Below are positions 13,119-24,389 of a DNA stretch of 64,000 nt, one piece after another. Below the pieces are notes generated by a model that saw nothing but the letters and a program-made list of their open reading frames with translations, ran no database searches and was not told the origin of the DNA. This DNA comes from Kappaphycus alvarezii (taxonomy: Eukaryota > Rhodophyta > Florideophyceae > Gigartinales > Solieriaceae). The translations under genes were made by a program, and so were the position numbers. Location of the stretch: NCBI GenBank assembly GCA_002205965.3, contig NADL03000506.1, positions 992,001 through 1,056,000 on the forward strand, in the 5' to 3' direction. The stretch's first letter is position 1, and each line of letters starts with the position of its first letter.

Positions 13119-13141
13119 GGGGGTGGGGTTTGGGGACAGGG
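13119..13141 (+). other. G-quadruplex motif
   Basis: Four G runs of five, four, four and three, separated by loops of T, TTT and ACA, satisfy the usual G3+N1-7 pattern. It sits in the middle of the G/T-rich tract. Confidence 0.7.
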
Positions 13142-14320
13142 TGGACGGGGTGGTGCACGACGTGTTGTGCTGTGAGTGGTGGGTGGTTGTGGATTACGAT
13201 AGGTTTGCTGGGGGTGATGCGAATGACGGTGGTTGACTAGGCGGGGTTTGTGGAGAGGGCGGTGGTGTTTTTCTGGACGTCGGGCTGAGATGGGTTGGGT
13301 GCGGTGTGTGTCGGGGTGTGGGTTAGGGAAAGGGCAGTCACAGTAAAGAGCAAATGATTTTCTTTCGGCGTGCTGCCGCGACTCTGTGCTGGAATGATGG
13401 ATGTTGGTGTGGTGGAGGAGGGTGGCATGGGGTTCATTGCGCGTTGTGGGAGAGGACGCGTGATGTGAGTAGAGTTGGGTGGCGCTGCGGAGTCAACAAT
13501 GATGGTTTCCTCTGGGCAACAGTCAGTCAGCATGAAGCAGCGGGTTTGCAGCGTGAGGGAAGCAAGCCGCCAGTAGGTAAGTTTGGATTAAACATGCACT
13601 GTACAGTGCTGCCCCTTCGGTAGTCTTCGGTCGTATTGGCGGTACAGAACAGTATGCCAAGGCGCCTCTTGGGTAGTGTCCGAAACATGCCGATGCTCTA
13701 GTCTCCAGTGTGGTGCGATTGACTGACTGACCGAGTTCATCAGTAAAGATTTGTTTTATCCAACGGGTATTGGCAGTGGGGCGTGGCCTTTGGGAAAAAG
13801 ACCTTCGGTACGCGCAGCACATGGCGGTTGGGATGTTTATGTTTTGCGTTTTGCACTTGATAATATTGCCGATCATCAAGGACACAGCCGTGAAACGTGG
13901 AGTGCCTTGTTTGGTATTGTCATGGCCACGCAGACGATATCCCCTTGGTAGTCCCTGACACGAGTGACAAAGACCGTTCAGCTGCCGCAGTCTGAATAAC
14001 CACGTTGCCCTCTTCCGACATTATCCATGTGCCGATTTGAATTTGACATACAAATTTAGAAATCACACGCCCCGACGTGTTATTTTTGTTCATGTTCCAG
14101 AGCCAGTAGCAGATGAACAACCAAGAGATGTGGATACACGTAGGAAACATCCGTTCAAAATGCTTGTGTTTGGCAAATCGAAAATGTGAATGGAACAAAT
14201 ACTGTACTGTACTGTACAATAGTATACTGTAATTTTTGCAAAAACTTCTTTGAATGCAACGTGACCTTGAAGACAATTCCCGGTCGATTCGCACTGGAAA
14301 TCGCTGCTCGCCTTGCACAC

Positions 14321-14352
14321 CACAGTACAGTACTGTACTGTACTGTACTGTG
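14321..14352. repeat. TACTG/CAGTA palindromic cluster
   Basis: CACAGTACAG is followed by four TACTG units and ends in TGTG, so the two ends are reverse complements. Two further clusters follow at 14698-14721 and 14772-14795. Confidence 0.75.
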
Positions 14353-15887
14353 CCATCCTTCGCTTCACCCCAGTAGTGCAACTCATCGTAACATCTCCAT
14401 GCAAAATGCCCCTGTTGACTCCTCCTCAATACTGTACAATACTACTCTTCAGTGAATCGCCCGCACCACGTGTCTACCCACTTCTAAATTTCCAGGCCCG
14501 CCCTGCGTGTTAACTTTATGGCATCAGTAGAACGGGTGTCTGCTGCAGGATCCGACAGGCGGGGTCATGAATAGACATTCACAAATCCAAATCATGCAAA
14601 CCTCACTTTTGAGTAGCGAAATTTGCGCTGTTTTTTGACCCTACTGTGGACATCATTAAGAGTATCGTCTTGACGCGCAACTAATTGGAAAGACCCATAC
14701 TGTACTGTACAGTACTGTACCACGCCTCCGTGCTACCCTGAGGGTGCAGTAGCTGCATCTGAGCGTCTGAAATACTGTACTGTACTGTACAGTAGATCTG
14801 AAAGTGCCAAGCTGCGTACTAAGCGTGTAACTTAATACCCTAAAGCTCTTGCTCGCCTTTCAGATTTCTCTCTCCAGATACGTCTTGGCCTTCAACATGG
14901 ACTAGGCAATACTATGGCAAATCCCATTCCGTACGCCAACTGATGCTGTTTTATCCCTAACATCACTATCCCCATTTCCTTGCTGCAAAATCAAACGAAT
15001 CCACTCAAGTCGTCCCAACCAACGCAACGACAGAGATTCAAGTATTCAATTCATGCCGCACTTAACCCCACCGGTCGCGGTGACTTTTTCATTGAACGTA
15101 ATTGACAATACATATATTTGTCTTCCGGCGGGCCGAGTAACGACCATATTCCCCGCCTCCTGTCAATAGTTTTTAGTACAACTTCCCCGCGTCCTCGCCA
15201 TACATGCCTCCACCATCCTCTTACCCACAGATTCACTTCACTGCTCAGCCGTTTTACGCCTGTTGACAAACATTTGTCGGGGACATCTTGTTGCCCTTGT
15301 GCACTTTCTTTCGCATACGCTTTCGTCATCACTTTCCGCGTTTAGCAAATGTGCTTTCCAAAGTCGCTAAAAATCCTCATTCTATTTATACGCCCCGCCA
15401 TCATCTGGCCTTGATTTTAAAACAATAGTTCAGATCTCCTCTTATCCCCACCTTGTCTTTATACCTTCCTTTCCTGAGCTTTGACCTGGGCACCTGCTGC
15501 GTGAATACCTTTCGTTATAGTCGTTCCCCTGGCCCTTTTATCCTCAGTCAGTGGGTAACAATCTTGAAAAAACTTTCTTGTCCCTATTCCCCTCCCATTC
15601 TCGCACTACAAAAGGAATGCACCCAAAGTCACTGTAAATAAAGAAATCATTTAGGCAATGATTTTCCATCCCCCATCTAATCCATGATTTGTTGAAGCCC
15701 GAATACCAACAGAGTGCCTTCTCGTTGTCCTGGTCCAAACGCCATCTATCCCCGCTATTCCAAACGCAGTTTCTCCATTCCATAAATAAATTTGAACTCC
15801 TACTTCCGTTCAAATTCCTAAATCACACAACTCTCCGCATCAACACCAAACCCACATTGAAATCACGAATTACCTGCAATTGCTAAA

Positions 15888-16142
15888 ATGTCCCAGTCAG
15901 CAACTCTTGCTTCCGATTCCATATTATTCCCTTGTCGATATAAGAGAGCCCGTGACAGGCATAGCCACTACCAGGAACCAAAACATCAACACCAAAACAT
16001 CAACAATCAAAGATCTGACCGATACGGTCGAAGCCTATCGCTTCTACACATCGAGGAGCTCTACGAGTTAGTCAAGCGCTTGGCAGACTACCAGGTTGAA
16101 CTAGTCGACGAGATAAACAGACTATCAATTTCAAATATTTAA
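15888..16142 (+). CDS. upstream ORF directly before the second membrane-protein gene
   Basis: An 84-codon frame ends in TAA and, after a single AAA codon, is followed in the same frame by the ATG at 16146. The first half is rich in His, Gln and Asn; the second half (LHIEELYELVKRLADYQ...) looks like an amphipathic helix. It starts about 50 nt before a weak TATAAG at 15939-15944, so transcripts from that box would lack its ATG, while transcripts starting further up would carry it as an upstream ORF. It may regulate translation of the downstream gene or be a separate peptide. The upstream region of the paralogue at 10133 has no equivalent. Confidence 0.35.
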   Translation: MSQSATLASDSILFPCRYKRARDRHSHYQEPKHQHQNINNQRSDRYGRSLSLLHIEELYELVKRLADYQVELVDEINRLSISNI

Positions 16143-16145
16143 AAA

Positions 16146-17177
16146 ATGAGTACCGTCGCTAATCAAGGAAACCCCGGAAACCAGACCAATCGGGATACCG
16201 CTGAGAATGGAGGTCTCGTGTCGTCGGAGCAAACAAATTCGTCTGCTCTGACAAATTCCGCATTCTTTATGCAATCAGCCGCCTTGCTTCTCGTGTGGAG
16301 TGTTCTAGTCGTAAACGAGGGAGCTATCCGTCTCATCGACAGTGATCCGTCCGCCGGCTTCGATGATGGCGGAAGGCCGCCGCGAATTGTCCTCTTCCTC
16401 GGTGGACTGTTCGAGGTTGTTATGGGTCTCATTGGTGTTTACTTGGCTGTCGCTGCGCTAGTGTTCAGATGGTATAACACCATCGCAACTACAGTTGCTT
16501 TGATCATTCAAACAGTCTTTGGTTACTACGTTTTCATTGTTTTCGTGTTTGTACAGCCCTCATTCGCAGCTAATGACCTTGTGGAACCATCGCTCCCGGG
16601 TCTCACATTAGGGCAAAGCAGATTTCTTATTGTCATGGGCTTGCTGACGGCATTTCATTTTTGCCTCGCTTTGCAAGGCGGACAATTCGTATTCTTCAGC
16701 CGACTAATCAGTGCAGGTACCGGGAAAGATTTCCTGAGGCAAAAATCTGGAAACACTTTTAGGGGAATCTTTTGGAATGCAAATCTTGCGTTTGCAGGTC
16801 TGTGGACTTTAATCATCGGCGGCACGCTATTGCAAGAAATCGGTCACGGGACACTAGATTTACCGTTTGTGTTCCCTCCGAATGTGGGACGACTGCCAGG
16901 CATGACAGTTTGGACTGGGTTATTAATGCTTCTCTACGGAATCTCAGGGATCGTTGTCGTGGTTAAAAAAATTAAGGCACCCACTGCATACTATATTGTT
17001 GGGGGGTACACCTATCTTTCCGCATTTTTGAACTTCACGATCGTCCAGTTCGGTCTGATCCCTATGGCACCGTCAGGTGCTGTCTCTATTCATGCTGGAC
17101 TTGTTTTTATGACAACATTTATTGGTCCATTTTACACATATCTTGCATCGACTGAGAATGCAGCGAAAGGGGCGTGA
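16146..17177 (+). CDS. eight-span membrane protein, copy 2 of a paralogous pair
   Basis: A 343-codon intronless gene in the same orientation as the gene at 10133, and clearly its duplicate; by eye about half of the residues are identical in the membrane core. The N-terminal 35 residues are polar (Asn, Gln, Thr, Ser). Hydrophobic segments follow the same spacing as in copy 1, with the blocks WSVLVVNEGAIR, FRWYNT, GYYVFIVFVFV, LGQSRFLI, CLALQGGQFVFF, SGN-x-x-R-x-x-FWNANL and AG-x-WTLI. The loop after segment 6 is basic (VKKIK), unlike in copy 1. Substrate and role are unknown; the protein is presumably embedded in a cell membrane. The start at 16146 has a purine-rich context (AAAAAATGA). Confidence 0.9.
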   Translation: MSTVANQGNPGNQTNRDTAENGGLVSSEQTNSSALTNSAFFMQSAALLLVWSVLVVNEGAIRLIDSDPSAGFDDGGRPPRIVLFLGGLFEVVMGLIGVYLAVAALVFRWYNTIATTVALIIQTVFGYYVFIVFVFVQPSFAANDLVEPSLPGLTLGQSRFLIVMGLLTAFHFCLALQGGQFVFFSRLISAGTGKDFLRQKSGNTFRGIFWNANLAFAGLWTLIIGGTLLQEIGHGTLDLPFVFPPNVGRLPGMTVWTGLLMLLYGISGIVVVVKKIKAPTAYYIVGGYTYLSAFLNFTIVQFGLIPMAPSGAVSIHAGLVFMTTFIGPFYTYLASTENAAKGA

Positions 17178-18478
17178 AAAGGCAACAAAGCTGTGACAGG
17201 TGGTCGCTGGCCTAGAAGGGCGGGCATACTGTACATTGATGTTTTCGACTATTACAACTTATTGCTTGTCCTTGGACTATTCAAGGGTCCCTTGAGTACG
17301 ACTCAGGCATATTTCCAACTTGAACTTGAGTATCATCACGCCAAGAATGCCTGCGTTACAAAATGAGATACCGGGGATGATTGACTCAACAAAATCAGGG
17401 AAAGGTCGCGTAATTGGCGCGATCTCCGAAAGAAAGGGCACAGTCTGATCAAGGTTGTTAGGTGAACTTGTTTTCCTTACAGATTGCCCTTTGCGAGATC
17501 ATGGTTGACTGTTCACATCGAGTTCAATGCGTTTACTTGAAGAGGCAGTGATTGATATGCTACATTAATTAAACCAACTTTCATTGACTGAAACCCTAGC
17601 TCCACTTGCCGTAATCAACAGAGAATCCCTTTGGTTAAACCCCTGATTTTTGGATCATGCTACAAAATTTAGACGAGGACAGAAAATCTGTGACCTCTTC
17701 TGCCTTTTGTCATCAAACTTTACGGCATTAATTACAGTATCTCGGGATCCAAGCGACTTGTGCTCAGTATCTGGGGGAGATCGCAGTAGGACACTCAGGG
17801 TCTTAGTACAGAAAGAAAGAATTTTAACACATTCAGTATCTACCAGACCTTTTCAATTAAGAGAGTTTTACTTATAAAAATGAGGTAAATATGATTTTCC
17901 ACAGCTCCCTTGTTTAATTAGAAATTAAAAGATATGCTAAAATTCTGCTATTTGCAACCTAATCAAAAATTTACCAGCGCTAAGAAAGTGTGTTCTGGAA
18001 ATGTTACGGTTACTAAATTGGCGGGAACGTGGACACACAGTTACATACAAGAAGAAGGCAGCAATCCTGACAAACCAAAATTTCCCCAAAGCAGCTGCAG
18101 CAACCGGACTCCTACCATGGATCCCTGTAACAATGTCTCTGTTACACCACTGTGTCATAGAGACTTGTTCGCTGTCGCTATTCCAATTCTCTACTACACA
18201 GTGGTGTAACAGAGAAAGTGCACCACTCTTGGAAGAATCTAGAAGCTGTATGTAACCGGGTAGCAGTTTTAGTGCTGGGTATTTAATTTCCCTACAGTAT
18301 TTTCATTTGACGTGGAGCCCCACGTCAACGTCTTGTTTATGTTCTAGATAGTACTGTTACTTAGTTACAGCTCTATTTTCTATTTACAGCTCTACTTTCA
18401 TGTGTTTTCTACTGAGCTGGCACAAATCTGAGAGTTGTTTAGAAGAGCTGCCTTACTGTCTATAAAGAAGGTGCTTAT
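17178..18478. other. intergenic, no recognisable gene
   Basis: AT-rich sequence with only short frames. Its notable structure is the perfect inverted repeat at 18136-18215. Confidence 0.5.
18136..18215. repeat. perfect 20-bp inverted repeat around a 40-nt loop
   Basis: Arms 18136-18155 (starting TCTCTGTTACACC) and 18196-18215 are exact reverse complements. The layout could be a tiny foldback element, the stem of a structured RNA or a terminator-like hairpin. No target duplication is clear. Confidence 0.8.
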
Positions 18479-19526
18479 TTGGATTCTCGTGGGAATCCAG
18501 GTACACTCCATACACCCTTTGAGCACAACTTTCTGAAACCCACTACCATCGTCTCTACTGTTCCTTTAGCAGCGCCCCGGCTGCGTCCCTCTCTGTTTCA
18601 ATCCCATAGCACAACCAACACAGGAACGGAATACCAACCCCTTATCAAGCACAAATGTAACTACCGGCTCCCCTTTAAATGCGAGCACGAAGAAAAAGCA
18701 CAGCAGCGAGCGATTTCGACCCAGCCTCGTCTGGCGCAGATGGATTATAGAGCAATTAACTGCGCGTGGTGGGCCATGCCAAAAAGAAAAACTCTGGATG
18801 ATGTCGCCAACGCAGCTCGCACCCGCCAGTATACAGATCAACATCAAGCCATCGATCAGATCAAATAAGGCATGAAATGGAGGCGGGAATACATGCAAAA
18901 AGTAACAGGCAACAACTTTTACTACATTGCAACCATGGTTCAGTCTATATCTAAAAGGATCATAGCAGTGCCAAGACTAATGGTGAGGAAGAAGCTGCGG
19001 TACGTGATGGAGCCAAATGGACCAGAGCAACCATAAGATAACGCAGTTCTAGAATGGAAGTCTGAATGCGAGAAAAAAAGAGTCGACAGACGATGATACA
19101 AGGAAATCAATACAGAGGCAAAAAGAATCTCTTCAGCAGAAGTTCGCTCGCATAGAGAAGAGAAAGGCTGATTATGCGTTGGTGAAGTCCAAGATAGCCG
19201 AGGCTAGAGAGAAAAAACAAAAGCAGGACACAAACATAATGTTACCGAATTTGAAGGCCCAAACGCTAAATACAAACGCCGCTGCTGCAAGTATCGAAGT
19301 TAGCGTAGATGAATGCAAGCTTCTCAGTTCCTTTCTCGCGTTATTGGCTCAGAAAAACGGCCTGGAGGTTCGTTCCATCGTTCTCCAAGAACCAACTTCG
19401 TTTCAAAGAGAGAAACTGAGCATGAACCAAGATCTATCCCGGCTTTGCGATGAAACAAACTCTGAATCTGTTCTGCAGACAACTCTATCCGAAAACGATA
19501 TTGTAGACGGAATTGATGGGACATAA
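18479..19526 (+). pseudogene. coiled-coil protein relic, unrecognised
   Basis: A chain of plus-strand frames that seem to belong together: 18479-18868 (with a basic block MPKRKTLDDVANAARTRQY), then 19050-19526. The last part has the heptad-like charged stretch KESLQQKFARIEKRKADY, which joins without a stop to the 115-codon frame at 19179. The frame changes at a run of seven A at 19073-19079, and there are stops near 18866 and 19036. Convergent with the Harbinger-like transposase at 19560-20238, it could be the second, Myb-like protein that such transposons carry, because charged coiled coils followed by D-x-x-IM blocks are seen in those proteins. That is inference; no Myb repeat is visible. 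Confidence 0.35.
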
Positions 19527-19559
19527 AATGAAGCTAATTTGGAACTTGGAGGTGCGATT

Positions 19560-20238
19560 TTGAGGTGTCATAGTGTACTTTTACCGTTAATACTCGAGGA
19601 AGTCGCTCCGTGGGCGAGGTGGGAGACCCCAGCAAATCCTATGTCGGCCATTCAATGCTCTCCCTTCGAGAGAAACTCCTCTATACTGTAGGTCTGCGAC
19701 TCGGTGTACATGTTTCGGTCGGTTTCTGCTCCTTTTCGGTAATTTTTATTAGTATGAACCGTCCAAAAATATCAAAGAACAAAATGATGGAAAACGAATG
19801 TGTCTTCTTGTACCCGTCGTACGCTCTCTCTTGCGTCTCGTTGCTACTTGGCCTCCATCTTCTATTCTTATTTCCATCAACAAAGAAAAAACGGTTAGGA
19901 AACCCAATTATTAATCCGTGACATAAAGCGCGCTCATTTGTGTGAGGCAATGACACGAGACCTGAAAAAGATTCCTCCAGGGAACTAAACACATCGTAAA
20001 TGGTATGGCGAAAGTAATTGGATACAGTTCCTGCGGATAAGCCGTAATTTTTAGGAATTCGTTTCACTCGTTCTCCTCCTCCGTTGGTCCCACCAAGTAC
20101 ATCAAAGTAAAAAAACAATAGCTCCACTGAACTCATTACTTTCTTTCGGCTGTTCAATTCTGATTCTTGACAAGAAAAGGCCTTTATTCTACCCGAGTGT
20201 CTGCATTTATCTCGCAGCACCTTTCGTGTCACTTGCAC
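19560..20238 (-). pseudogene. PIF/Harbinger-like DDE transposase relic
   Basis: A 185-codon minus-strand frame (20238-19681) has the order typical of DDE_Tnp_4 transposases. A helix-rich N-terminus with SAGTVSNYFR is followed by FPNRFFFVDGNKN (first catalytic Asp), then RAYDGYKKTHSF, which matches the usual YSGYK-x-x-H block, then FFDIFGRF. Beyond its stop, MADIGFAGVSHL at about 19620-19660 resembles the segment around the second catalytic Asp (normally GDxGY), reached after a frame break. The final Glu region is not found. The protein is broken and truncated. Confidence 0.6.
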
Positions 20239-20459
20239 CTACGCTAAACACCAGACTCATCCCAAGTAGGTGCCCGCGCACCTGATTCTCCCAACATCTC
20301 AACGACGATCTATTTCGGGTAAGTTTAACTCAGGAATTCGATTGCTCCGCTGGCCAACATTCTTCGGTTGATCCCAATCATAAACGTACACAGGGAGTCC
20401 GTAGCGCCAAAATAGCGCCAACGGTAGCCATACTGAACCCGCGGTAATTCTTTAGCCTA

Positions 20460-20960
20460 TCTAATTATATTCTTCACAACTGGCCTCTTGATTAGATGCT
20501 TGATCTTGCCAACCACCCTCTCCGCTCTTAAATTCGCCAAAGAGGAATAAGTTAGAACAGCCGTCCAGTATATCCCAGTTTAATCTCCTCCTCGAAAAAG
20601 TGGATGACGGCGTTGGATGTAGAGTTCTCCGTGTCCCATGCAACTGTCATATTTTCCAAGTTAATCAGCGCAAAACTTTTTACGGGCTTAGATCTCGCGA
20701 AGCTGATAGAAAAAGTTTCAGATAATCCCGTAACGTAGTATAGGGCTTTAGTGATACGAAAAGTGTCTAAGAGCTTGTTGGAGGCCGTAAAATGCCCGAA
20801 AGTAGTCCGCCAAGCCCCGGTGCGCTTCAGGCCCCCGAAAGCCATCCCTCAAGAATTTCCTTGTAGATTCAATGTTCCAATGACTAATATCTTCGTGAAA
20901 CGCTGCTAATATGTTTGCACGTGAGCAGATACGGGGTATCACGCACAATCCATCTAAATA
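20460..20960 (-). pseudogene. Ty3/gypsy integrase fragment (element E)
   Basis: Two overlapping minus-strand frames make one integrase piece. Frame 20948-20748 gives FHEDISHWNIESTRKFL, the His-x4-His half of the zinc-binding domain. Its partner cysteines are lost (FYGLQQAL where CxxCQ is expected). Frame 20845-20552 continues with GLSETFSISFARSK, the first catalytic region with Ser or Phe replacing Asp, and ends EEEIKLGYTGRLF, the stretch before the second Asp. A frame change and lost catalytic residues show it is dead. It shares orientation with the RT and protease fragments at 22240-23810, probably one old element. Confidence 0.65.
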
Positions 20961-22239
20961 TCTTCGGAACAGCGTTTAAATTCGCAGCATATATTTCTTC
21001 GCGCTCCTCTTAATTGCGCACTTTTTCTTCGCGCCCCTTAAACCCTTTTGCCGTCCAAAAATATTGCCAATCTTAGTAACTATGTCGCTTCAGGTCAGAT
21101 AATTCCGAATCTGCCCATTGAATGGTAACCAAAACCCTTCATGCCAGACTACAATTTTCCGTACTCCTTTTTTTCTCGATTGGCCTACGCTATAAGTAGT
21201 ATGTCGCCCCATTTGTAAATCCCGGGCGGTACTTTACCTCGAAGTCGCACCTTCTCATCAAATTCAGCCACCTTGTCAACCCCCCGTTAATTTATTCCTT
21301 CTTGAACGCAGTTTGCAGAGATAGGTGATGGTGTAGGCTATAAAAGATTCTTACGAAGGTAAAAAGACTTCTTATTTCTCTAGAGCGAGCAAAAAGGCGA
21401 GCACCTCTCTTCTGCTGGTGCATTAACGGCTTTATTTCTCACAACGTACGCAGAGAGTAATGGGTCGGGTCACTTTTCAATCCTCCTTACTCTATTTCAA
21501 AACGGCCCTGTAGTATAATCTCGAAGATTTTACAGTGAGATGACCGTTTATGGGAATCAAGATTATGCAGCTACCCAAATATGATCCTAGTTTTCGTTGA
21601 TAGTTATTATTGTAGTTGACAGTACAATGTAACTAACTGTAAGCAGTTAGATACTTTTTAGCTTACTGTAGATATTTATTTAGGATCTAAAGCCCTGGGG
21701 CTCGGTTTATATATAAGTTCGTCGTCGAGTCCAATAGCCGATGGTAAAGTGCACGTTGTTTTGACTGAGAACAACTAATTAACTGTTACATTCCTAGGCT
21801 AGCCGTTGTTCACAATAATTTTTCCCTACGGTCGCTCTCGTTTTCGGTTTTTCCGACTCTTAACCTCCCAATCACACATCTTAGACGGATTCCCCTCCAT
21901 CCTGGGTTCTGCTTTTCTTCTTTTTTTCCTTGCGTTCCCTCCGTTGACCTCGGTCGTACTTCGTTACCAACGGTTACGAACCTACAACACAAAAGCTTTC
22001 TGTGATCCGGCTACTAACTACCGCGAGTGGGGTTTTATCCTAAAGGACTCTGAAGCTACAGATGATGAGACTGTCTCTACGCAGAGGGTAGATTCAATGT
22101 TCGGAAATGCCAGAACTAGATGAGTCTTCAGCTTCCTTTTGAGATCCTCAGAAGCCTTTCTTATCCCTAATTTCCATGCGAACTCTTTCTTCAGGGAAAT
22201 AAACGCATGCAAAAACTCGGAAGTTTCTGCAGAATTCTC
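20961..22239. other. intergenic between fragments of element E
   Basis: No coding frame is supported. A TATATATAAG box near 21707-21716 follows a GC-poor segment and could be a promoter or a relic LTR promoter. The plus-strand frame 21806-22123 has no recognisable motif. Confidence 0.35.
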
Positions 22240-22930
22240 CGTACGGCGCTGCTAGTATCCCGTCAGACCGAGGAAGCTCCCGGGCTCAGCGAATTCGTCG
22301 TCGGGGCCTCGACGATTTCCTTGACCTGTGCAGCATCTTCCTTCACTCCAGTTGAGTTGAAAATGTGACCGATAAACTTGACCTCCTACTAAGCAAAGCT
22401 GCACATTTTCTCCTTGATCCTTAGTATTGGCTTCTGTATGTTTTCCAAAACTTCCCTGGACATTCATTCATATTGTCCTCAAAATATTTGGAAATTTTGA
22501 ATACTTCATCTAAATACGCAATCGTGAACAGCAGGTCCCAAATAACACCGCCCATAATCAGCTGGAATATCGCGGGGGTGTTCATCAATCCAAACAGCAT
22601 CAATTGTAATGCTTATTTTAATGCGAAATTCTTCATCTTCTTGTATCCCTCCGACATTCACATCTTCCAATACCCCAGTATAAATCTAGCGTCGAGAAGA
22701 CCATATATCCCGCGAGATTGTCAAGTATGTCTTCAGTCTTGAGCAAAAGTCAGCGATCCAGTTCATATCCCTGTTGGGCCGGGGAATTCTACGCATAAGC
22801 GGGGTTTTTCATCACTATAGGCAAAAACCAAGCCGATTACGCTGTTTTAATTGCACCTGCCTGCATTATGTTATGTAATTTCTTCCTGAAGACCGCGTTG
22901 CGCTTGTGCGCCAGCCGCCGGGGCCGGGAG
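22240..22930 (-). pseudogene. Ty3/gypsy reverse transcriptase fragment (element E)
   Basis: Read on the minus strand, 22900-22690 gives the finger region with KLHNIMQAGAIK and later FSTLDLYWGI (motif A). Frame 22603-22421 gives LFGLMNTPAIFQ (motif B) and IAYLDEVFKISK, where the normal YxDD is YLDE at 22505-22516. Frame 22467-22252 and its neighbour give the thumb block (VKFIGHIFNSTGVKED). Several stops and frame changes occur. The polymerase is inactive. Confidence 0.65.
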
Positions 22931-23399
22931 TGTATCGTTGTGTCATCTAACTACAAGAAATGGAATTTAGGCGGATTGGCACATTTGGGATCGTTTTATT
23001 TAGCCATTTATCTCATTTAACTCCAACAAATGGAGGTCAGGCACAGTGCAATCTTAGAGATCGTATTGATACCATGGTCCATGATTTAGGTGTTCTTAAG
23101 CGCGTATACTAGTGATATCTATTCCTTCTCTTTGATATCCCTAACCTTCAGGGTGCACAATGCGCCATGAGTCGCCGTTTTGTCCTCCACAACAAATTAT
23201 TCACCCTACAATAGTTCTTTTAGATCCGACTCGTACGATTCTTTGTCTTGTATCTACAGAACTAACTCATGCTCGGTATCAGACCCACCAACACTTCCAC
23301 CCGACTCCGATGAGTATTATGCTTCAAAAATATTGCTTTCGGGCTCCCAGAGAGTACTTTCTTCACTGCCAGTGCACGCTTCGTCTATCAAGAGAGACT

Positions 23400-23810
23400 A
23401 ACTGATCATTAGCAGAAGCAGCTCCTTTATTCCAACCGCTACAGTGACGTGCTGACTGATTAGGTCATATTTTCCTGCAGAGATTCCAGGGTAGGGCTGC
23501 CTACGATGGCATTGAATGGGTTGTTGTGTACCACTAGGAAGTTCAAAGGTACCACAACCGATCCACGAGAGACAAAAACCCTTTCCATGCAACCAAAGAC
23601 TTGGACAAACGTCCAACCGGCGACGGAAAAACAATGATCCGAGTCCGGGGAACCAAGTGCCAACTTCTCACAAAATTCCCATTACACGAGATTCAGTAAA
23701 GCACCCGTGTCCAGCAGGACTCGAATATCAGTCACATGCATCTGCACCGTCAAAAACTTCAGATGACTGGGAAACCACAGAGGGTTGGCTATGGAGGTCT
23801 CACCGGCACG
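23400..23810 (-). pseudogene. retropepsin fragment (element E)
   Basis: On the minus strand, DIRVLLDTGALLNLV at about 23690-23735 is the aspartic-protease active site with the D-T-G-A signature. After a stop, frame 23663-23460 ends with FLVVHNNPFNAIVGSPTLESL, the conserved C-terminal loop (normally IIGRPxL). Order and strand fit the RT at 22240-22930 and the integrase at 20460-20960. Confidence 0.65.
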
Positions 23811-24389
23811 GTCTTCGCAACCAAACGCTTTAGTTTTCCCTTAGCCTCATCCGCACCGACACCCCGAAGAAAAACCTCAAAAGAATAATAAAATCTATAT
23901 TTCATAGAAAATGACAAAGAAGGAAATTGCTATGTTGAATCAATTGCCAAATAGAGCCTTGAAAATCATCAAAACAAAACATTCTACTGCTCATCGATCA
24001 TACCCCACTACGTATGCTTCCCACTTTTCTCAATGGTCGCTTTTTGCCTCACCGATTTACATCTACAAACTAAAGGACTTTGCGAGTGGCGCAGAGAAAT
24101 TTAATATGCAAAAAAATCTCCAATTTTGTTGGCGATGCTATGATTGTGTAAGCTGTTCGTGCATCAACCGAGCGATCACAAACCCTCCAGCCAAAGTCCT
24201 TCACCCTATCTGATTCCCATTAAACTTGGGAACATCTGGCGCAACCTCTCATACCTCAAGTCGTATCTTGTTTTCATCCTCTAAGCAGCTCTGGACGAAT
24301 CTTTCTAGGTCGAATATCACACTTGCAAATCAACCATTTCACATACCATCTCTTCTGAATCATAGCAGTCCGACGCATCTCGCCTAAAC
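23811..24389. other. no recognisable gene
   Basis: The plus-strand frame 23911-24213 has no motif. The minus strand, where the gag of element E would be expected, is too broken to read. Confidence 0.35.

Larger units (their letters stand above)
11154..15887. other. intergenic region with base-skew switch and repeats
   Basis: No supported coding sequence between the two membrane-protein genes. From about 12440 to 12760 the plus strand is A/C-rich, then from about 12770 to 13560 it is strongly G/T-rich. Frames here on either strand are explained by this skew. TACTG clusters recur at 14205-14225, 14321-14352, 14698-14721 and 14772-14795. Confidence 0.5.
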
